The notes under the pieces are model-generated. The model had not been told where the DNA came from, searched no databases, and worked only from the letters and a program-made list of their open reading frames with translations. A DNA stretch of 64,000 bases from an uncultured bacterium. Lineage in GTDB: Bacteria; Verrucomicrobiota; Lentisphaeria; Victivallales; UBA1829. Location of the stretch: the NCBI GenBank assembly GCA_900548385.1, contig URKJ01000011.1, positions 1 to 64,000 of the forward strand, given 5' to 3'. Positions 25,192-34,094 of this stretch are shown here, one piece after another. Each line of letters starts with the position of its first letter. The first letter of the stretch is position 1. Position numbers and translations under genes: made by a program.

Positions 25192-25219
25192 ATTATACGA
25201 TATTTTCCGGAAAAAGCAA
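25192..25219 (-). promoter_or_regulatory. promoter of pseudopilin-GH36 operon
   Basis: TTGCTT (25214-25219), 16-base spacer, TATAAT (25192-25197) on the minus strand, inside the 117-base divergent region shared with the AraC gene. I find no good -10/-35 pair for the + strand gene. Confidence 0.65.
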
Positions 25220-25239
25220 CCGGGGAAACGGGGTGTAAA

Positions 25240-26094
25240 ATGGTAAATCAAAGTATGCTTTCTGGTAAGAACCGGATGGTATTCCGAAGCGCCGGAAGCA
25301 AATGGAGCGACCGTTTCGGACTTGGAGTTCTCACAAAAGATACTCCCGACCAGCAGATAACAGGCCCGGAATCGTTTCCATTCTTTGCGTTCTGTCTGCT
25401 TTTGAGAGGCGAAGGAGAATATGTCGATTGGGAAACGCAGAAGAGCTATCCGCTCCATGCCAATACCTACTTTTTCCGGATTCCCGGCGTGGTGCATCAG
25501 ATACGCATTGATCTGAACAGCCAATGGCGGGAATGTTTCCTGAGCCTTGGCTATAACGCCTATCCGTATTTCCGCGCATTTCACGGGATCGCTCCGGAAA
25601 AACCGACCGGAAAATTTACGCCGGACGACGAATGGCTGGCAAAATTCTCCGCTCTGGGCGATGAACTGGAACACTGTCCGGAATCTTCCCTGCTGGATCT
25701 CCTGCCGGAATTGTTCCGGCTGGTCTCGAAAGCGGTCCGTAAAACGGCGCCGAGCAATGAAGTTGTCGAACTGGTCAAAGAAGCGTGCAGATTTCTCTGT
25801 TCGGATTTCCGGGAACGACATGATATTCAGGACTTCTGCCGCAGTCACGGCTGGGGCTACGAAAATTTCCGTAAGAAATTCACTGAAATCATCGGCATGT
25901 CTCCCAACCGTTACCGGATCAGCCGACGCTATGATGCCGCACGCGCCCTGCTTCTTCAGAAACAGCTGACCGTCTGCGATATTGCAAAAGAACTCGGATA
26001 TTGTTCTCCACACGAATTTTCCGCCCGCTTCAAACAGAAAACCGGCATGACGCCGACCGAATTCCGCAACTCCAACGCCAACCTTCTTGAGTAA
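25240..26094 (+). CDS. AraC-family transcriptional regulator
   Basis: 284 residues. N-terminal cupin-like sensor (about 30-140: 'LLLRGEGEYVDW', 'YPLHANTYFFRIPGVVHQIRI'). C-terminal double helix-turn-helix (about 180-280): 'DIQDFCRSHGWGYENFRKKFTEIIGMSPNRYRISRRYDAARALL' and 'TVCDIAKELGYCSPHEFSARFKQKTGMTPTEFR', the AraC/XylS signature. It is transcribed away from the pseudopilin/GH36 operon and most likely activates it in response to a sugar. GGGGTG lies shortly before ATG 25240. Confidence 0.93.
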   Translation: MVNQSMLSGKNRMVFRSAGSKWSDRFGLGVLTKDTPDQQITGPESFPFFAFCLLLRGEGEYVDWETQKSYPLHANTYFFRIPGVVHQIRIDLNSQWRECFLSLGYNAYPYFRAFHGIAPEKPTGKFTPDDEWLAKFSALGDELEHCPESSLLDLLPELFRLVSKAVRKTAPSNEVVELVKEACRFLCSDFRERHDIQDFCRSHGWGYENFRKKFTEIIGMSPNRYRISRRYDAARALLLQKQLTVCDIAKELGYCSPHEFSARFKQKTGMTPTEFRNSNANLLE

Positions 26095-26120
26095 GGAAGG
26101 CGCCGGAGCCGGAACCCCGT

Positions 26121-28250
26121 TCAGAACAAACGGCCGATCTGGTAAACGATCAACGTGACCACATACGCCAATGCAAACAGACCGAATGCCTCAAACAGCA
26201 TCATCTTCCACGAATTCAATTCGCGGCGGATCACCGCAAGAGTCGCAAGGCATGGAATCGAAAGCAGACAGAACAGCATCATGCAGAATCCCTGGAGCGG
26301 CGTGTAGTTTTCCCGCAGATGCTCCCGCAGCGGTGTGGACTCCTCGTCCGCCTCGCCGACGGAATACAGAATGCCGAGCTGGGAAACAAACACCTCTTTG
26401 GCGGTCAGCGCGCCGATCGCCGCCGTCGTCACCCGCCAGTCGAAACCGAGCGGTTTGAATACCGGTTCCAGAAACTTTCCGATCCGTCCGGATGCCGTAT
26501 ACTCCATCTGTTCCGCCTGCCGGGCAAACCGCAGTTCATCCTCCCGTTCCCCGCGCTGCCCGGCGGTCAGGCGCTGATCCGCCCGGACCGCTTCGATCAG
26601 CGCGTCGTAATCCCTGCTGAACTCCGTCTTCTCCGGCCAGGTATTCAGCACAAACAGAAGAATGGAAGTCGCAAGAATAATCGTTCCCGCCTTGCGAAGA
26701 TACATCACCCCGCGGTCCCACATGTGCAGGCAGACACTTTTCAGAGTCGGCACACGGTACGGCGGAAGTTCCATCAGGTAAACCTCCCCGTCGCCCTTGA
26801 ACAGCGTGGATTTCATAATCCGCGCGGCGATCAGGGCAAACGCGATGCCGATCACATAGATCAGCCACATCATATACGCCTGATACTTTGCGGCGAAAAA
26901 CGCGGGAATGATCAGCGCATAAATCGGCAGGCGCGCCCCGCAGCTGATCAGCGGCAGGACCATGATCGTGGTGGTGCGGTCCTTTTCCGACTCAATGCTC
27001 CGGGTTGCCATGATTGCCGGAACCGAACAGCCGAATCCCAGAACCAGCGGAACAAAGCTCTTGCCGTGAAGCCCGAACTTGCGCATGACGCCATCCATCA
27101 CGAATGCCGCACGCGCCATATATCCCGAATCCTCCAGAAACGCAATCGCGAGAAAGAGAAACAGAATGTTCGGCAGAAACACGATCACGCCGCCCACTCC
27201 GGCAATCACGCCGTCGATCAGAAGGGAACGCAGAAACGGCGCGATGTTCTCCGGCCAGACAGAACCGATCGCTCCGCCAAGCAGTGCGAATCCGTCTTCG
27301 ATATATCCCATCAACGGATCCGCGCAGGTGAACGTGAACCAGAACACCACATACATGATCAGGAAGAACAGCGGCAGGCCGACAAACTTGTTTGTCATGA
27401 CCGAGTCGATCCGGTCGGAAATCTCCTGTCTGCGTTCACGCGTTATGGAGATTGCCTCCCGGCAGGCGCCCGCAAGCATGGCATAGCGCCGGTCCGCCAT
27501 GAACGTATCCGCCTGAATCGCATGTTGCGCATACAAGTGACGGATCTGTTTCTCCACTTCCTCATGGACCGGCTCGAACTCCCGGAGCTTCCACACGCAG
27601 GAATCATGCTCCAGCAGCTTGATCGCAAAGAAACGCGGAGGGATATGATGAAAACCGGGAAGAGGAAGCGCGTCGATCTTCTGTGCGATCGCGCTGATCG
27701 CATCATCCACATCCGGTCCGTACTTCAGTTGCGGCGACCCGTGCGAATCCAGCTTGCCGAGAGCCTCCCGGAGAGCCTCGCGAAGCCGGACAATCCCGTT
27801 TCCGCGGGAGCCGACCGTCTGCACGATGCCGGCGCCGAAGTACCGCTCCAGTTTTGGCAAATCAAACCGGAGCCCTTTCTTTTCCGCCTCATCCGCGATA
27901 TTGAACACCAGCAGCATGGGAATATGAAGTTCCGCCAGCTGAGTGGTCAGGTACAGATTGCGCTGCGGAACGGAGGAGTCGATCACATTCAGGATCAGAT
28001 CGATCCCCTGCCCGGTCAGCTCCCGGAACGCGACTTCCTCTTCCGGGGAGCTGGAAGAGAGCGAATAAACGCCCGGCAGGTCGATCAGCTCAATTTCCAT
28101 ACCGTCCAGCACGAAATGCCCGGATTTGCTCTCCACCGTCACGCCGGGATAGTTTCCCACATGCTGACGCGTCCCCGTCAGCTGATTGAAGATCGTGGTT
28201 TTGCCGCAATTCGGATTCCCCGCCAACGCAATGCGAAACGATTTTTTCAT
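26121..28250 (-). CDS. feoB: ferrous iron transport protein B
   Basis: 709 residues. G-protein-coupled Fe(II) importer of the inner membrane. The GTPase domain at the N-terminus shows G1 'GNPNCGKTT' (residues 11-19), G3 'DLPG' and G4 'NIAD'. Membrane gate regions carry the conserved 'GFGCSVPAIMATRSIE' and 'ISCGARLPIYALI' cysteine motifs, and about ten transmembrane segments extend to the C-terminus. Its ATG overlaps the feoA stop by 4 bases (ATGA). The opposite strand is also open for 765 codons, but that is a coding shadow. Confidence 0.97.
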   Translation of the reverse strand: MKKSFRIALAGNPNCGKTTIFNQLTGTRQHVGNYPGVTVESKSGHFVLDGMEIELIDLPGVYSLSSSSPEEEVAFRELTGQGIDLILNVIDSSVPQRNLYLTTQLAELHIPMLLVFNIADEAEKKGLRFDLPKLERYFGAGIVQTVGSRGNGIVRLREALREALGKLDSHGSPQLKYGPDVDDAISAIAQKIDALPLPGFHHIPPRFFAIKLLEHDSCVWKLREFEPVHEEVEKQIRHLYAQHAIQADTFMADRRYAMLAGACREAISITRERRQEISDRIDSVMTNKFVGLPLFFLIMYVVFWFTFTCADPLMGYIEDGFALLGGAIGSVWPENIAPFLRSLLIDGVIAGVGGVIVFLPNILFLFLAIAFLEDSGYMARAAFVMDGVMRKFGLHGKSFVPLVLGFGCSVPAIMATRSIESEKDRTTTIMVLPLISCGARLPIYALIIPAFFAAKYQAYMMWLIYVIGIAFALIAARIMKSTLFKGDGEVYLMELPPYRVPTLKSVCLHMWDRGVMYLRKAGTIILATSILLFVLNTWPEKTEFSRDYDALIEAVRADQRLTAGQRGEREDELRFARQAEQMEYTASGRIGKFLEPVFKPLGFDWRVTTAAIGALTAKEVFVSQLGILYSVGEADEESTPLREHLRENYTPLQGFCMMLFCLLSIPCLATLAVIRRELNSWKMMLFEAFGLFALAYVVTLIVYQIGRLF

Positions 28251-28525
28251 TTTGCACAGCCTTTCAAAAGAATGTTCGCCGCATCGTCGCGATGCAGGGA
28301 AAGGCTGCTTTCCATCACTTTGACCCGGAGAAGTCCGCCGAACGGAGCGTGTGCCTCCATTACCAGTTCCGCGCCGGGAACGAACCCCACATCCGCGAAT
28401 TTCTTTTTTCCGCGCAGCTGTGCAGACACCTTGGATACGGTCGCAGCCGCTCCGATCGGCAGTTCCGCCAATGTCAGTTCTCCGTTTTCTCCGCCTGCCC
28501 GGCGGTTCTGTTTCTTCCCGCTCAT
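28247..28525 (-). CDS. feoA: ferrous iron transport protein A
   Basis: 92 residues from ATG 28525; the frame opens further upstream only from a TTG without a ribosome site. The SH3-like FeoA fold is recognisable: 'LTLAELPIGAAATVSKVSA', 'KKKFADVGFVPGAELVMEAHAPFGGLLRVKVMESSLSLHRDDAANILL'. A short Lys/Arg-rich N-terminal tail precedes it. FeoA helps FeoB-driven iron uptake in the cytoplasm. Translationally coupled to feoB. Confidence 0.92.
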   Translation of the reverse strand: MSGKKQNRRAGGENGELTLAELPIGAAATVSKVSAQLRGKKKFADVGFVPGAELVMEAHAPFGGLLRVKVMESSLSLHRDDAANILLKGCAK

Positions 28526-28597
28526 ACCATCTGTCTCTTTCTCCCGTTCCGGGAAATATTCGATTGACACAACAGATTCACAGCAAATAAGAAATAT

Positions 28598-28621
28598 TTT
28601 AATTAGCAACTGCTAATTAAA
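28598..28621 (-). promoter_or_regulatory. 24-bp palindrome in feoAB leader (candidate operator)
   Basis: TTTAATTAGCA-AC-TGCTAATTAAA has perfect 11-bp arms. Its core TTAG-N6-CTAA is shared with the site in the promoter spacer, centre to centre 73 bases, close to seven helical turns. Confidence 0.65.
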
Positions 28622-28668
28622 GAAAAACATTTCTTTCAGCTATGAAATCCATAAGTTTTAACGCTGAT

Positions 28669-28696
28669 AATATAATTAGTTTATACTAAATTTCAA
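28669..28696 (-). promoter_or_regulatory. feoAB promoter with operator-like spacer
   Basis: TTGAAA (28691-28696), 16-base spacer, TATATT (28669-28674) on the minus strand. The spacer contains TTAG-N6-CTAA (28676-28689), the same core as the 28598-28621 palindrome, a position where a bound repressor would block RNA polymerase. Confidence 0.7.
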
Positions 28697-28804
28697 GACT
28701 CTAGTAAAAGAAAAGCAGAAAAAGCAGATGAAAGGGCTTGAAAAGCTCTCTCCGCCTGTCTATATTTTTCCCCGGATATTCACAGATAAAATAAGGAAAC
28801 GGAA

Positions 28805-29875
28805 ATGGAAGAAAAAAATTTTGCGGAACTCGACGCCAATTTCAAATCACGGGAAATCGGCAGTTTCAAGCTGGAGTTTCATGACGGATTTGCCTCCCCG
28901 TTCGTTCTGGAAGGTTTTCCGTATATCGACCGGGAAGGACGGCGCAGCCGTCTTCCGCTGAATATCGCCGCACAGTGCGATATGCCGGGCGTCTACCCGA
29001 TGAGTATGCAGGGCGCCGGGGAAGTGATCCGCTTCCGCACGAACTCCCCGGCAATCGGCATCCGCGCAGGATTCACCGAAATCTTCAACGGCAACAACCG
29101 GGGCGGCAGCAACGGCTTCGACCTTTACACCGGTTCCGGCGCGAATCTCCGCTTCCGCGGAAACCGCTCCATCGCCCCCGGAGCGGATAAATTCGAAGCA
29201 CTGTACAGCGATCACCTGCCCGCCGACGGTTCCTGTTACGACTGCACCCTCTATTTTCCCTATCACAGCGCCGTCTCCGCAATCGCGATCGGGCTTGTTC
29301 CGGGAAGCACACTCGAACCGCCGACTCCGCACAAAACCGGAAAACCGGTCGTATTCTACGGTTCCTCCATCACGAACTGCGGTTCCGCCGGACGCCCCGG
29401 ACTCGTCTATCCCGCAATCATCGCCCGCGAACTGGATTTTCATTTGATCAACATGGGACTCAGCGGTTCCTGCCGCGGTGAACTCTGCGTAGCGGATACA
29501 ATCGCCGAACTCGACATTGCCGCTCTGGTTCTCGAATTCGATCATAACGCACCGACTCCGGAATTTCTCGCGGAACGTCACGAACCGTTCTTCCGCCGTT
29601 ACCGTTCGCTCCGTCCGGAAACTCCCGTCCTCATGATGTCACGCTGCGACTTCAAACAGGAGGACGACAGCCGTCTCCGCCGCGAAATCGTCATGCGGAC
29701 CTGGCTGAACGCCGTCAATGCGGGCGACCGGAACGTGGAATTTCTCGACGGCGAAACTCTGTTCGCCGGACATTTCCGCGAAGAATGTACACAGGACTGC
29801 TGCCATCCGAACGATTACGGCGCAATCCTCATGGCGGAACGCATCGCCGATCGGCTAAAACGGATTCTGAAATAA
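28805..29875 (+). CDS. SGNH/GDSL-type esterase with N-terminal accessory domain
   Basis: 356 residues, no signal peptide. An N-terminal beta domain (about 1-170) like that of SsfX3-type esterases precedes an SGNH hydrolase domain. Block I is 'VVFYGSSITNCG' with the nucleophile Ser; the Gly block is 'NMGLSGSCRGEL'; the Asn-like block is 'LEFDHNAPT'; block V 'CCHPNDYGAILMAERI' gives the catalytic Asp/His pair in reverse order (H-P-N-D). It probably deacylates a sugar or natural product. GGAAACGGAA precedes ATG 28805. It shares the upstream region with feoAB but has no obvious iron link. Confidence 0.88.
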   Translation: MEEKNFAELDANFKSREIGSFKLEFHDGFASPFVLEGFPYIDREGRRSRLPLNIAAQCDMPGVYPMSMQGAGEVIRFRTNSPAIGIRAGFTEIFNGNNRGGSNGFDLYTGSGANLRFRGNRSIAPGADKFEALYSDHLPADGSCYDCTLYFPYHSAVSAIAIGLVPGSTLEPPTPHKTGKPVVFYGSSITNCGSAGRPGLVYPAIIARELDFHLINMGLSGSCRGELCVADTIAELDIAALVLEFDHNAPTPEFLAERHEPFFRRYRSLRPETPVLMMSRCDFKQEDDSRLRREIVMRTWLNAVNAGDRNVEFLDGETLFAGHFREECTQDCCHPNDYGAILMAERIADRLKRILK

Positions 29876-29881
29876 GACAAT

Positions 29882-29922
29882 GCGCCGGAATCCACGAAAC
29901 AGCCGCGGATCCCGGCGCTTTT
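29882..29922 (+). terminator. terminator after SGNH esterase
   Basis: GCGCCGGAATCC (29882-29893) pairs with GGATCCCGGCGC (29907-29918) with one mismatch, followed by TTTT. It starts 6 bases after the stop codon. Confidence 0.8.
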
Positions 29923-29923
29923 A

Positions 29924-32900
29924 TCAGCGTTTTTTCTTTTTGAAAAGATTGATGATCCCGTCCACATTCTTGATCGTTTTTTCAACATTTTCGGGACTCA
30001 GCGCGCTTTTGATGTTCTCTCTGGTAAAATCGACAAGGAATTTTTTGTAGTCGGGCGCCGGCTTTTCCAGAGTTCCTTTGACGGGAAGAGGAATAATCAG
30101 ACCGTCCAGATCAAGCAGCGCATCCAGATCCAGTGTTCCGTTCAGCAAATTCACTTGTCCGGTCACGGCCTCCCGCTTCAGCGTTCCGCCCTCGAACTGG
30201 AACTGTTTCAGCTTCACGATACCCTTTGCAACGGAAACATCCATCGTTCCGCGTTCAAATTCCACATTTTTCCGTCCTTCCAGAATGGCGATCACATCCG
30301 TGCGAAGTTTCCGCAAATTCGCAGGAACCGTCTCGGAAGAAAGCACATCCGTCAATCCGGGAACCGCCGCCAGCGGAATCATCAGGAGATCCAGCGCCTC
30401 AACCGCCTTTGCGGATTCCGCCGGAAACGACAAATTCTTTGTTGACGCCGTTACGGACCCGTTCAGGTTCTTTTTCAGATTCGGCGCGGTGATTCCCTTT
30501 CCCGCAAAATTCAGATTCACGGAAGAAACCGTTCCCGTAACCCCGTGATCGTTTCCATCCATCGCGGCTTTGAGCAGCGGCGGAATCGCAAGGTTCTTCA
30601 TGGAGAACGCGCCGTCAAACGGATAGCCGTCTGACGCACCGGCGTCGATCCGGAAACGCAGATTCACCGGAGCATTGTTGGCGGTTATGTTCAGATTCTC
30701 AATCCGCACCTGATTCCGGTCAATCACAACCGGACCGCGAACACTCAGCAGCAGATCATCGGTGTAACGGATTTTCGCCAGCATGAAATTTACGGTACCG
30801 TTGTATTTGCCCAGATCCAGCGGGGCGGGTTCCTGCACTTCCTGTGCGGAAGCGGAAACTGACGTTCTTCCGGCACTCCCCTTTGCGGAGGAAACGGACG
30901 AAGATTCCGCCGGGGACTCCGGACGGAAACAGCGGACAAGATCCTGAATCTTTTTCGCGTCGATGAAATTGGAGGTAAACGTCAAATCGTTTTTCTGTTC
31001 ACTGAGGGACGCATCATGGACAAATCTGCCGCTGAGTCCGAGATCAAAGAACGGATCCTGTTTCTCCGAAGCGGACATCAGGAACTTGCGGAACTCGATC
31101 CCGGTCTTCCCATCCAATGCGGTTTCCACAGAAACTTGCAGAGAGAGCGGTGCGGAACATTTCCGGGTCGTCAGCCCGGCAAGCACAAACGATGCGGCAA
31201 CACTCTGTTCCCCGGCGGACCGCTTTGTCCATCCCGCATTTCCATTGAACTGGAAATTCCGGATGCCGAACTGTTCCAGACTCCGGAACGGAACCGCCTC
31301 CAGAATCCGCTGTGTCACTTTCACATCCGAAACCGACGCGCTTGATTCCACTCCGCTCTTTCCGGAGATCCGCGCACGGTATCCGAAAGACAGCGCATTC
31401 TGCCCGCGGACGGTTCCGGTAAGCGTCCCGGCAGCATCCACCAGCGATTCCCGGCTCAGCGAAACGGAAAACGCAGTGTTCAGGTTTGCCGGAGCAGCCG
31501 TTTTGTCGCCAAGCGTCGTCAGCAGTCTGTTCAGCGAAACAGAGCCATCCACGGCGTAAGGAATATCCGCAGACTTGCCGAACGTGACATGGAACAACGC
31601 GGAAAGCGCTCCGGATTTCAACGGAACGGATTTCTTCATTCCGATCATTTCGGCAACGGCAGGCAGATCCAATTCACGAGTGCGGAACGTGAGTTTGCCC
31701 CGTTCCATCTCAACCCCGGACGGCGTCTGCCGGACCACAATCTCCTCCGGCAGGGATACATCCAGATTCAGCTTGCCCGATCCCTCGCGGAGCGAAAGTT
31801 CCAGACGGGAAACCGCAACGGATTCCCCTTTTTTCGCCCCCCGCAGTGCAAAAGTTGAACTCAAGGAACGAAGTCCCTGAATCATCTGCTCCGCCTGAAC
31901 GGAAAATCTGCCGTCGGCGGATACCGCGGACATGCCGTCGGCGACATCAGCCGACAATACGGCGTCGATTTTCAAACCTTTCACCGGAGTTTTGAGCAGT
32001 GCGCCAGCCAACGCATCCGACAGTTCCGAACGATAAGTATTGAAAGAAAGTTTCACATTTCCCGAACGCTTCTTCCAGTTAAACGATCCATCCGCCTGCC
32101 CTTTCATCAGCTCGCTGGTCCCGGCACCGAGAATCCGAACCTTGGAATCGGAAAGCGTGACGACATCCTCTTTTTTCGTAATATTCAGAGTCGCGGCGAT
32201 CCCCATTTCCATCGACGTTTTATCGACCGTGATCGCGGTTTTGCCGAAATCAAACGACATCTTCATGAAATCCGGGATCATCGTCCCGACAGGGAAACGC
32301 AGATCCAGTCCGCCCTCCAGCTTGGTTTTCGCGATCTTGAAATTTTCGGAATCCACCGTTATGAACGAGCTGAATTTGACCGTCGGAGAAGCTCCCTGCA
32401 TGAAATCGGCGGCAGAGAAGGAAAAGCCGGAAAGCTCGCAACACCCGCCCGCGGCGTCCATATAACTGAAATCGGCGTCGTAAACGCTGACTTTCTTCAC
32501 GGCGATTATTGGGAAACCGGATTTCCCGGTCTTCTTCCCTGCCGGCTCAACCGCTTTCTTTTCCGGAGCCTCCGCCGGCTTCGCCGTCTGCTCCCGGAAA
32601 TCGACTTTGAATTTCACGATTTCCAGATTGGCGACCTCCAGACGGTTGGAAAAAAGAAACGAAAAAAGGTTCGCATCGAACCGCAGTTTGCCCAGCTGCA
32701 CTTTCAGTTCGCCCTCTTTGGTGATGTTCAGATCCTTTGCCGCAACGGTCGGCGTGGTAAACAGCGAAACGGAAAATTCCGACGCGTCAATGTCGAATCC
32801 GCTTTTCCGCTCCGCCATCGGCAGCCAGACCGACGTCATCATTGCGGAAGACAGCAGCAGATTGTAGGCGACGATCAGTATCAATATCAGGACCGCAAGC

Positions 32901-32950
32901 GAGATCCAGATGATTTTTTTCTTTTTTGATTTTTTCTGTTCCGGTGACAT
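29924..32950 (-). CDS. AsmA-family inner-membrane protein
   Basis: 1008 residues. A Lys-rich start and one N-terminal membrane helix ('KKKKIIWISLAVLILILIVAYNLLL') anchor a long periplasmic beta-rich chain. 'FDIDASEFSVSLFTTPTVAAKDLNITKEGELKVQLGKLRFDANLFSFLFSNRLEVANLEI' and the C-terminal 'LNLNFAGKGITAPNLKKNLNGSVTASTKNLSF...FQFEGGTLKREAVTGQVNLLNGTLDLDALLDL' match AsmA-like proteins, which form hydrophobic-groove bridges for lipid transfer or outer-membrane homeostasis. A low-complexity Ala/Lys/Pro spacer lies near residue 125. It follows a small zinc-ribbon gene by 22 bases on the same strand. Confidence 0.88.
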   Translation of the reverse strand: MSPEQKKSKKKKIIWISLAVLILILIVAYNLLLSSAMMTSVWLPMAERKSGFDIDASEFSVSLFTTPTVAAKDLNITKEGELKVQLGKLRFDANLFSFLFSNRLEVANLEIVKFKVDFREQTAKPAEAPEKKAVEPAGKKTGKSGFPIIAVKKVSVYDADFSYMDAAGGCCELSGFSFSAADFMQGASPTVKFSSFITVDSENFKIAKTKLEGGLDLRFPVGTMIPDFMKMSFDFGKTAITVDKTSMEMGIAATLNITKKEDVVTLSDSKVRILGAGTSELMKGQADGSFNWKKRSGNVKLSFNTYRSELSDALAGALLKTPVKGLKIDAVLSADVADGMSAVSADGRFSVQAEQMIQGLRSLSSTFALRGAKKGESVAVSRLELSLREGSGKLNLDVSLPEEIVVRQTPSGVEMERGKLTFRTRELDLPAVAEMIGMKKSVPLKSGALSALFHVTFGKSADIPYAVDGSVSLNRLLTTLGDKTAAPANLNTAFSVSLSRESLVDAAGTLTGTVRGQNALSFGYRARISGKSGVESSASVSDVKVTQRILEAVPFRSLEQFGIRNFQFNGNAGWTKRSAGEQSVAASFVLAGLTTRKCSAPLSLQVSVETALDGKTGIEFRKFLMSASEKQDPFFDLGLSGRFVHDASLSEQKNDLTFTSNFIDAKKIQDLVRCFRPESPAESSSVSSAKGSAGRTSVSASAQEVQEPAPLDLGKYNGTVNFMLAKIRYTDDLLLSVRGPVVIDRNQVRIENLNITANNAPVNLRFRIDAGASDGYPFDGAFSMKNLAIPPLLKAAMDGNDHGVTGTVSSVNLNFAGKGITAPNLKKNLNGSVTASTKNLSFPAESAKAVEALDLLMIPLAAVPGLTDVLSSETVPANLRKLRTDVIAILEGRKNVEFERGTMDVSVAKGIVKLKQFQFEGGTLKREAVTGQVNLLNGTLDLDALLDLDGLIIPLPVKGTLEKPAPDYKKFLVDFTRENIKSALSPENVEKTIKNVDGIINLFKKKKR

Positions 32951-32972
32951 GATTCTTTCCCCCTGTGTAATG

Positions 32973-33209
32973 TTATTTGGTAAACAACGGAAATTCCGTT
33001 GCAGTTACAGCCGCGCCGCAGTGCGGACATTTTTCCGGCAGTTCCGTCACCGTCCGTCCGAGTTTCGACTCCGGCACTCCTTCCTCGCCGTCGTAAAGAG
33101 TCAGGAACTCCTGACGGGAACAGACGGAACAGCGGATCTGAAAGACCCGTACATTCTTATTCCGTTTCAGCTGATCTGCCGGATTGACCCGGTTCGTTTT
33201 GATGGCCAT
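32973..33209 (-). CDS. small zinc-ribbon protein
   Basis: 78 residues from ATG 33209 (GGGAGG ten bases upstream; the frame extends 12 codons more). Two Cys pairs, 'CSVC' and 'CPHC', form a likely zinc ribbon; between them is 'RQEFLTLYDGEEGVPESKLGRTVTELPEK'. Family not recognised. It probably co-transcribes with the AsmA-like gene. It differs from the acidic zinc-ribbon protein at 7538-7774 in lacking the acidic tail. Confidence 0.75.
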   Translation of the reverse strand: MAIKTNRVNPADQLKRNKNVRVFQIRCSVCSRQEFLTLYDGEEGVPESKLGRTVTELPEKCPHCGAAVTATEFPLFTK

Positions 33210-33246
33210 GTGAAAGCGCCCTCCCGTTTTTCTGGAAAAATGCATT

Positions 33247-33286
33247 GATTATGCGGTAAAATAGAGCATAATCCGCATAAAATCAA
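33247..33286 (-). promoter_or_regulatory. promoter of zinc-ribbon/AsmA genes with inverted repeats
   Basis: On the minus strand TTGATT (33281-33286), 17-base spacer, TATTTT (33258-33263). GATTATGC (33247-33254) and GCATAATC (33266-33273) form a perfect 8-bp inverted repeat over the -10 box, and a second near-perfect pair (TTGATTATGCGG / CCGCATAAAATCAA) extends to the -35. Confidence 0.55.
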
Positions 33287-33316
33287 TAAAAAAAAACGTT
33301 TTTCCCGAAAAAAAAC

Positions 33317-33344
33317 TTGTATTTGCTTTTTGGCGATGTATGAT
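33317..33344 (+). promoter_or_regulatory. candidate promoter of RRM gene
   Basis: TTGTAT (33317-33322), 16-base spacer, TATGAT (33339-33344), roughly 280 bases upstream of the RRM start codon. Confidence 0.45.
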
Positions 33345-33624
33345 ATCTGTAGTTGTTGTGTATCCGGTTTGTTCACACCAGGCCGGGGTGCAAGTGCAGT
33401 GCCTCTGAAAAATATATGAATCAATCTGATCCGTTATAAGAGTTCCATCTATAATTATAATGAATCCGTTTATCTATACTATTCAAAGAAAACAGTACAA
33501 GACCTGCAAGTTTTTATGATCCCCCGCCGGACAGTTATGTTCCTCCTGTTTCATCGGAATCATGAAAATCGTTACACAAGAACAGAATAAAATTTGCTTA
33601 GAGGACAAAACTAAAGGTATCAGA
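33345..33624 (+). other. long leader or intergenic stretch before RRM gene
   Basis: About 280 bases without a credible gene. It contains further A/T-rich -10-like boxes (around 33469-33481), the inverted repeat CACCAGGCCGGGGTG and a Cys/His-free short frame with no ribosome site. If transcription starts near 33352 this would be a long 5' untranslated region, as seen for cold-responsive RNA-binding protein genes. No known RNA family was recognised. Confidence 0.4.
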
Positions 33625-33945
33625 ATGAAGATTTATGTCGGAAACATGCCGTATGCAATGACGGAAGATGAACTCAGAAACGTGTTCGAAGCGTACGGAA
33701 CCGTCGCCAGTGCAAGCCTCGCAATGGATCGCGAAACCCGCAGACCGAGAGGTTTCGGTTTCGTCGAAATGCCGGAAGCGGCGGAAGCCAATGCCGCGAT
33801 CTCCGCTCTCAACGGAACGGAACAGGGCGGGCGCAAACTCGTGATCAACGAAGCACGGCCGAAAGAAGACCGTCCCCGCGGTCCCCGCACATTCAGCGGA
33901 AACCGTGAGCGCGGCGGATTCGGAAACAGAGCATTCCGCGACTGA
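33625..33945 (+). CDS. RRM-domain RNA-binding protein
   Basis: 106 residues from ATG 33625 (AAAGG upstream; an ATG 21 codons further 5' at 33562 lacks a ribosome site). One RNA-recognition motif: RNP2 'KIYVGNMPYAMTEDEL' and RNP1 'RRPRGFGFVEM', followed by a short basic Arg/Gly tail ('RPRGPRTFSGNRERGGFG'). Similar small bacterial RRM proteins act as RNA chaperones, often induced by cold. Single gene, own terminator. Confidence 0.95.
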   Translation: MKIYVGNMPYAMTEDELRNVFEAYGTVASASLAMDRETRRPRGFGFVEMPEAAEANAAISALNGTEQGGRKLVINEARPKEDRPRGPRTFSGNRERGGFGNRAFRD

Positions 33946-33965
33946 TCCCGCTCATCAGCGTTTTC

Positions 33966-34000
33966 AAAAGCACCGTCCCGGAGGGAACGGTGCTTTTTTT
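33966..34000 (+). terminator. intrinsic terminator of RRM gene
   Basis: AAAAGCACCGT (33966-33976) pairs with ACGGTGCTTTT, with an inner CCC/GGG extension, and runs into seven T's ending at 34000. Confidence 0.9.
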
Positions 34001-34020
34001 CATTTTTTTCCGGAAATTTC

Positions 34021-34049
34021 TTGACAGGCTGCAAAACACGGGTTATAAT
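34021..34049 (+). promoter_or_regulatory. fully consensus sigma70 promoter of dctPQM
   Basis: TTGACA (34021-34026), 17-base spacer, TATAAT (34044-34049), 46 bases before the dctP start. Both hexamers and the spacing are perfect. Confidence 0.9.
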
Positions 34050-34094
34050 CCCCTTGTCTTATCAAAGAAAGTCTTATAAAGGGGGAACTGATCT

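Noticed and set aside
26319..28616. 765-codon open frame opposite feoB/feoA
   Set aside because: Same effect: Arg/His-rich low-information translation antisense to a clear FeoB.
34050..34084. CCCCTT...AAGGGG pairing that could hide the dctP ribosome site
   Set aside because: The CCCCTT arm lies only 1-6 bases after the -10 box, so it is probably not in the transcript.
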